A DNA stretch of 48,849 nt, taken from positions 34,882 to 83,730 of the forward strand of contig QAXH01006249.1 in the NCBI GenBank assembly GCA_004335635.1, given 5' to 3'. Under the pieces are notes generated by a model. That model searched no databases. It saw only the letters and a program-made list of their open reading frames with translations, and was not told where the DNA came from. The first letter of the stretch is position 1, and every line of letters begins with the position of its first letter. The position numbers were made by a program, and so were the translations under genes. Shown one piece after another: positions 43,028 through 48,849 of the stretch. This DNA is from Chloromonas sp. AAM2 (Eukaryota; Chlorophyta; Chlorophyceae; Chlamydomonadales; Chlamydomonadaceae).

Positions 43028-46000
43028 CCAGTGGATGATGCAATAAGATGAGTAGTAAGCACAAAGTCGTATGATGATATGAAGAGGACGATGCTGATGC
43101 TCATGCCACAGCTCAAGAGCTGCCTGTTCAATGTCTTGGGTCCACCGGCAAATGGCCGAATAAGATGATGATGATGACGATGATGATGGTGCATTCGGAC
43201 AGTCAATCATGGCTGACATTGATGCCCTGCCCGTTGCCTTCACACTGCTGAACAAGAGGCCGGGGCAGTCAAACACACTGGGTCAATGTCTTCTTCTTCC
43301 TAATCCGCTGCCAGTAACATGATGATTATGGGAACCAATCAGAAACATGCAGTCGCCAAGGCCCCTCCTGTCAGCATGTTACCAAAGGTTGTTACGATAC
43401 CACGGAGCGCCCTATCACAGCCACCATTACCAACATCCTCAGCCACACGTACCTTGAGCACTCTGTCCCGTTCGCTGGTGAGCAGCGAGTTGACCAACTG
43501 AAGTAACCGACCCTCTTTAAGCTCAGGAACCTCGCTCGCCTGGTAAGAAGAAACAGGTGTCAAAACGGAGAAACGACATCAGAAACGTCGTACAGATGTG
43601 CTTGACGTGAACAGAGACAGGTGTGGCGGCAAGAAGCCATGGTAATGTCTGATGATGGGAAAATTGAAGCACGGAATGAAAACAAGTCTTGAATTATGGT
43701 CAGCACGTACAAGCACCGTTGCGCACACAACTTCAACGTGCTCAAGCTTAGAATCTGATTACCCTGATTTTAGCTGATATGAGCCCCAATGTAAAACCAC
43801 CTTTCCTGAGCGCTGCAGGCCCCTATGCCACATTACCTGTTTGACCATTTGCAGCCTGCCTTGTGCCACATACGCCAGGTGCGAGGGCCATGACTCGAGC
43901 CCGTCAAAGATGTGCGTGGCGTAGATAATGCAGGCGCCCCGCTGCTCGCACTCCTCCTGAAAACAGCAGAGAAACGTGGCAGAAACCGCCTCTGTGTGTA
44001 TTTGCATGATTTTGGAGGGAGAGCCGTTGAGAGGGGCCAACCAGGAGGCGGATTGTGTGTGTTGGAGGGGGGGAGGGGGCGGAGAGAAAGGGGCAAAATG
44101 CTTTCTTGAGGACCGGTGCGTGCCTTTGAACAAAAGAGCTGAGTATGATAGATGAGCCGAGAGTGGTGTGGTGTCACTCACTCACACAATGTGTTACATG
44201 GCCTTTACAGAAGACTGGAACCAACGCCTGTCCGAAATGGACGCAAAACAGAGCAGCATGCAGCATATGGTCAGTGATACACAACTAATGCTGCTGTCAA
44301 ATCATATGGCATGCTGGATGTGGCTCAGTTTTGGTTTACATTGTCATTGGCTTGATGAGCCTAGAAATCTACTATCAGTGAATCATCCTTGCCACATCAG
44401 CCAAAGTGCATGCCTTGTACGTAATGTATGCTCGCTCATGTAAATGCAACTATGCATGGGAACCATTCACGCCAATGTCCACAACAGAAGGCTACGCAGT
44501 GAATAGTCCTTTTAGTAATAAAAGGACAAAGTCAGGTCCCTCGATCGCATGCGCCCACATGGCGCGTTCATCATGTGGATTCAACACGAATAAAGGCACA
44601 TACGCGGTTTTGTGTGGCAGCTTTGGACGTAGCTGCGACTGTTGTGTAATTATGATGATAATGTTTAATGTTCGGGATATCTAATGACAACAACAACAAC
44701 AACAACAACAATTAATATTATTATTAATATTATTGAAATTACAGCAATTATAGTAATGATGATGATGATGATGATGATGATGAGTGTCTACCTTGAGAAA
44801 TGCCATAAGGTCAGCCCTGCCCAGGACGTCCAGATCCACTGTGATCTCATCCAGCAGCAGCACCTGCGAAACCATTGGCACAAAAGAGGTTGTTGTTGTC
44901 TTCTGAATTCCGTGTCAAAGGGATGTGGCCTGCAACTCCGGGACAAACGAAACTTCAAAGCCAGTCATAAACCGTCGGCACAGCCCTTTCCAAGCAAGGC
45001 CAATACGGCTGCCTGGGGTTGCACATCATGCCAAGGCACCGTGGCATCGGCAACCAAGGGCTATGGTGACGACAGCCTTGCATGGGGGATGAGCGAGAGG
45101 AAGTGCATGTGCAGACAGGCACTACAAAGCGAATTCAAAGCTTCCAGAGGGTCCATGGGCCGCATGTCTGACACTTCCAGCGTCAAACGTTCGCTTTTTG
45201 CAACTGTTCCAGCCCCAGAGGGCCAGCAGGCTGCAGCAAGGAAAGGCAGGGCTGCCCCACTCTGGACTTGGAACCGTGTTGCCAGTGATGATATTCGTAC
45301 TTTGCACCCTGCTACCAGTGACTTTTCTTGGCTTAACGATTGTCAGGCGCGTAATTCTTGGAGAGATATTGTGTCTAGCTGCACTACTGTGGGTTGAACT
45401 ACCATGAAAAGCCATGTAATGATGATGATGATGATGATGATGATGAGAGGGCCCATGTAGACGTGTGGCAACCAGTGTCCCTGTCATGTAGGAAGATTAA
45501 AACAGGAAAGCCCTCTTCACCTTGAATTTCTTGAGCAGTCCCACGCAAATTTGCACCCGGCGCCTCTGACCGTCCGACACTTGATGCATGCGCCAGCTGG
45601 GGTCGATATCCAGCACCTGCAGGGCGCACGTGCACAGAAACGGCTTCAGAAACGTACTTGACAAGTAGAGCATATACAACTACACTGTGAGCTGGGCCAA
45701 ACGCGCAGCAGGCGGTTGTACTGACATAGCCAGCCTTCACCTCACAACAGCTTCAAACGTTTCGAATCCGTTTCCAACACGTTTTAGTCACCTTTATGAG
45801 CCGTTCCTTGCGAGCTGCATCCACCCCTGGCACTGCGTCGATCATTCGCTGCGCTGGAAAGTCGCCCTGCATGCGGCAAACAGCAACAACGCTGACGGGG
45901 TTTGCGTCAGTTGGTTCGTTGATTCGCTTGCAAAGCAGCAACCTTTCGAGTGTAAAGCAGAAGCGAGTGTGAGACGGATTGGATCAGATCACGCAGGCGC

Positions 46001-47805
46001 AACACACACACAGCATCTTGCTTTTGATGCTTTCCGATCATCATGTCGTGCACAAACGCCAGTTTACACTTCGATCGCCCACCCACCCACACATGCATGC
46101 ATGCGCCCTGCACACACTCACACCTACCCATTCACCACTCATACTCCTTTACTTTCTAGCATCATCCATCGTTTTTCATCCTACACAGTTACTTGATGTT
46201 CAGATGCAATTATTGGCGCCTACGAGAAACCGATGACATGATGAATAGATTTTTAACAAGCACTTGCTGGAAAACCCACGCCCACCGCACTTACCGCCAA
46301 CGGCACGCTGTATCCCGCAAACGCCACGTCCCGCACCCACGTCCCCCCCACATACGCCAAATCCCCAGAAATTGTCAGCTGCGTGTCGTGGAAGGGTGGA
46401 CGGCCCAAAACCGAAACGCTCTCAGAGGGGACCATGTGCTTCCCGCCCAGGATTTTTAGAAGAGTGGTTTTCCCAGCACCTGTACGTGAAGGGAGGAGTG
46501 AACCACGTGGACACTTCAACAACCGATCTACCAGTACTGAAAAGGGTATCGCTCATACGTGCTAGCATGCTTCATCACCTTGGACGCTCATTCAGTCAGC
46601 AGAGAAAACCAGGATTGGTTCAGTGGGGGGGGGGTAAGAGTTCAGAGGCGTTCACCCATAGCAAGCCCTGTGGTACGGACTGGTAAGTGTTTTAAGAGCG
46701 TTCGCTCATGAAATGCCTTGTTGACCATGTGCTTGTTTGACAGCCCATGCCGTCAGCTGACAGGTGCGGGTTAACAGTGTCTTGTGGTTGAAACCCATGA
46801 GACTGCATGATGAGGTTAAGAGCCCAAGGTGATTGGCCGCCCATGTGTTCCTCATGTGTAGCATGAATGCCTCATGCGGCGGTTGGCCGCCCATGTGATG
46901 GCCTCACCATTTGCGCCTAACAGCAGGCAGCGGCTCCCAGCTGGTAGCTTGAAGGATAGATCACTGATCATGGGGGGCACTCCGGGCAGAGGACGGCCAT
47001 CTGTGTACAGCAAGTGGAGTGAGAGGCACTTGAAGCGGTTTTGTGCGTGCAGCTAGGCAGCATTTCCATACACTGTGACCAGAGCGCTTTGAACGGACGA
47101 AAACAAGTAACTGTATCAGATTGCACGTGTTCTGAGTACATGTTGCGCACTGGGTTCAGTGCACATGGAGTTCAGTAATTGCTGGAACTGCTGCATGTGC
47201 ACGTATTCTGGGCTGCATGCCTTAGGCACAACCAGAGTAGCCTTTCGTACGTGTGCTAGCTGTGCTGCCGGCAGCTTCGCACAACAGCACGCATAATGTT
47301 CATGCAACCTGTGCGTTCAAAATTGCATGGGCCAAAAGGCATCAAAGTGGGCAAAGCACAGCCGTCCACACAATGCAAGCATGGACTTTTGGACTGAGCG
47401 CGCGGTCGAGCGTGTCTCACCTAACCCGGGGTACGAGAACGTGAGGTTGTTGACGTCAAGAACGATCGGCGGTCCTTGCGGCGTTCCGTTCGACTCTGTG
47501 CTTGACGGTTGAGGGTTTGGGAGGTCCACAGCGACCGGTGTGGTGACGGGAGCATCCACGGCTACCTGAGGCTGGGCTTGCTGGTGCTCCTTCAGCTGCT
47601 GCGCTGCCCGTGCCATGCGTTCAAACGGTCCTTCGGTGGCCAGGGAGTTGTGGGTGGCCGCTGACAGACCTTTGCCCAGCACATGCGTTGTGCTGACAGG
47701 AACTGGCATTCTTGCAGAGTGGGTCAGTACAAGGCAAACACCCGCTGGAGCCCGCCGACGAGCCGCTCTATGTGTGTAGAGGGCGACAACATCAGAAAAC
47801 GACAT
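42835..47805 (-). CDS. Soluble ABC ATPase, CAF16 / ABCI19-21-like
   Basis: Nine minus-strand exons join in phase: 47805-47421, 47000-46908, 46479-46295, 45866-45792, 45616-45521, 44863-44792, 43956-43837, 43539-43453 and 42981-42835 (419 residues). One nucleotide-binding domain and no membrane helices. [20 protein letters not shown] leads to Walker A GANGAGKTT (157-165), split by an intron. The signature [11 protein letters not shown] (259-269) has D in place of the first G of LSGGQ. Walker B is [13 protein letters not shown] (D283, E284), and the switch His is ATHIFDG (H317). This matches yeast CAF16, a CCR4-NOT-associated factor, and plant ABCI19/20/21. The C-terminal [10 protein letters not shown] stretch also belongs to that group. 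The N-terminal ~110 residues, rich in Ala/Gln/Pro, exceed the family's usual length. A start at the internal Met33 (MPVPVSTTH) is possible. It probably acts in cytosol or nucleus; its cargo is unknown. Confidence 0.93.
42982..43028. repeat. (CA)n/(TG)n tract at the acceptor of ABC exon 9
   Basis: A run of over 20 CA units begins at the exon 9 border, so on the coding (minus) strand a (TG)n tract takes the place of the pyrimidine tract directly before the acceptor TGTGTGCAG. Confidence 0.9.
44693..44783. repeat. (AAC)n and (GAT)n microsatellites near ABC exon 6
   Basis: An AAC run (44683-44711), an AT-rich TTAATATTAT stretch and a GAT run (44757-44783) lie in intron 6, ending three bases before the donor of exon 6 on the minus strand. 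Confidence 0.85.
44886..44960 (-). repeat. Degenerate repeat C copy in ABC intron 5
   Basis: GTTGTTGTCTTC, AAGGGATGTGGCC and GCAACTCCGGGACAAA occur in the order seen in the copy at 16853-16933 but with many changes. Confidence 0.45.
45327..45447 (+). repeat. Dispersed repeat B, (ATG)n-tailed, in ABC intron 5
   Basis: It reads CTTGGCTTAACGATTGTCAG, GAGAGATATTGTGTCTAGCT, CATGAAAAGCCATGTAATG, then about eight ATG units. It is over 90% similar by eye to the minus-strand copy at 33082-33190. Confidence 0.88.
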
Positions 47806-48849
47806 GTTTGCATGTCACACATGTTAGTTGGCGGTTGAGATATGAAAGGTGGAGGTGAGTGTTCAGATGTCCAGCTGCCCACCAAGTAAGGGCAGTGGCC
47901 TATCTGTTATAAATTGTGATTAGGACAGTACGCATGGTATGCTGGTGCGCAGCATACGCAGGCTCTCTTAATGTCACCCAGGTTTGTGACTTGGTGTGTG
48001 TTGCTGTGGAAAGCACGCATCAGCCAGGATTGCAACCAGAGCAGAGCCAGCACAAAGTAAGGAGAAGTTCTGGGTCGGATCAAAGCCAATGTGCCGAACC
48101 CTGGTGGCCAGTTCTGTTACATTACATGCTTGGTCGGAGGGTGTCATACAACAGTGGCGCAACGCCATACACAGTGATGATTGACAAATTTGCACCTAGA
48201 GAACAGGCAGCAAGCAGCCAAACCAAGGCCAGCGTCTAAACGACTGCGCTTTGCACAGGCTGAAGACAGCCACTACCATCACCCACATCCACATAACAGA
48301 CAGAACATTGGAGCAGTGATCTGAATGGCCTTCCGCAGTCGGTAACTTGTGTCATACACCTGTAACTCCGTTGTCCAACGCCGTCAGTCCCCCATTCACT
48401 GTCCGACGCACATGACACCGACACACATGTCATGGCGACAAACCAACCAAAGAGCGTCATGTGCGACCAAATGTCATGTGCGACAAACCAACCAAAGAGC
48501 GTCACTGAGTAGCTGTTTTTGCCTGCTCTTCCTCTCCCTCATCTTGCTGTCGTTGCTTGGCTCTGTCAGCATCACGATACCAAGTGACCGGCACATGGTC
48601 AGTAACGGCATTCTGCAGGCGCAGGACAAACAAGGTTCCAGTGCTCCACATGACCCCCAGTCCATGTGCATGTATCATAACCCGTGAGTCTGTCAATCCA
48701 ATCCCATGGTGCAACATTCACCGACATGCGGCCCCATGGTGCAACATTCACCGGCATGCGGCCCCATGGTGCAACATTCACCGGCATGCGGTCCCATGGT
48801 GCGACATTCACCGGCGTGCGGTCCCATGGTGCGACATTCACCGGCGTGC
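47806..48849. other. Upstream flank of ABC gene; no recognised gene
   Basis: It should contain the ABC promoter. A plus-strand frame at about 48505-48687 begins with a strongly hydrophobic stretch (CLLFLSLILLSLLGSVSITI) like a signal peptide or membrane helix, preceded by a plausible acceptor GAGTAG. It could be an exon of a gene beyond the window, but nothing confirms it. A 46-bp imperfect duplication (about 48427-48505) carries GACAAACCAACCAAAGAGCG twice. Confidence 0.4.
48702..48849. repeat. 30-bp minisatellite running off the window end
   Basis: Five copies of a unit containing CCCATGGTGCAACATTCACC and GGCATGCGG. The tract continues beyond the last base. It gives a false minus-strand frame with NVAPWDR-type repeats. 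Confidence 0.92.

Noticed and set aside
42807..43276. Poly(Val-Cys) frames on the minus strand
   Set aside because: The (TG)n tract before ABC exon 9 keeps several frames open; only the phase matching exon 8 is coding.
44681..44881. Frame with His8 and Asn-rich tail
   Set aside because: Only the [13 protein letters not shown] part is real (ABC exon 6); the rest translates intronic GAT and AAC microsatellites.
1..48849. tRNA, rRNA or other structured RNA genes
   Set aside because: I looked for tRNA-like cloverleaf arms and conserved rRNA cores by eye and found none convincing; a covariance-model scan would be needed to exclude them.

Overview
This is a eukaryotic nuclear segment. Every recognisable gene except one long 3' exon is broken into short exons (33 to about 390 nt, one of about 1050 nt) by introns of about 60 to 4,900 nt, nearly all GT-AG. 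The protein set suggests a chlorophyte green alga: a receptor-type phosphodiesterase with a CHASE-like ectodomain, a CAF16/ABCI-type soluble ABC protein, an RMA-type RING ligase, and a manganese-type superoxide dismutase with a plastid- or mitochondrion-like leader. Possible TGTAA poly(A) signals after two genes fit this. Moderate GC, very repetitive introns and low gene density recall a Dunaliella-like genome, but the species is inference.

Layout. 1-2221: no gene recognised. 2222-3776 (-): complete 4-exon RMA/RNF5/RNF185-like ER RING E3 ligase. 4328-6926 (-): 3-exon class I methyltransferase. 8033-19234 (+): 21-exon, 1083-residue receptor-type cyclic-nucleotide phosphodiesterase. 19235-23026: repeat-rich intergenic DNA. 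23027-26739 (-): 9-exon superoxide dismutase. 27858-30574 (-): 6-exon ribosomal protein SA (uS2) with one GC-AG intron. 30816-40773 (+): PIG-K/GPI8, the catalytic subunit of GPI transamidase, whose last exon stays open into a complete fatty-acid-hydroxylase/sterol-desaturase domain. 41640-41940: frameshifted fragment resembling a Polinton/virus-associated family. 42835-47805 (-): 9-exon CAF16-like ABC protein. 47806-48849: no gene recognised, ending in a minisatellite.

Exons were joined by hand so that reading phase is kept at every junction; all seven models close on a stop codon. The genes are unrelated housekeeping or signalling genes rather than one pathway. RPSA and PIG-K are divergent, with 241 bp between start codons. 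RNF and the methyltransferase are in tandem. PDE and SOD converge, as do PIG-K and the ABC gene.

The two most striking observations are these. (1) PIG-K appears to be fused in frame, directly after its normal C-terminal membrane anchor, to a diiron hydroxylase of a lipid-modifying superfamily. (2) Many introns carry tandem copies of their own splice-site regions: duplicated exon ends with donors, and duplicated acceptors. This suggests introns that grow by local duplication across exon-intron borders. Several dispersed repeats, including three that end in trinucleotide tails like LINE 3' ends, occur in introns and intergenic DNA.
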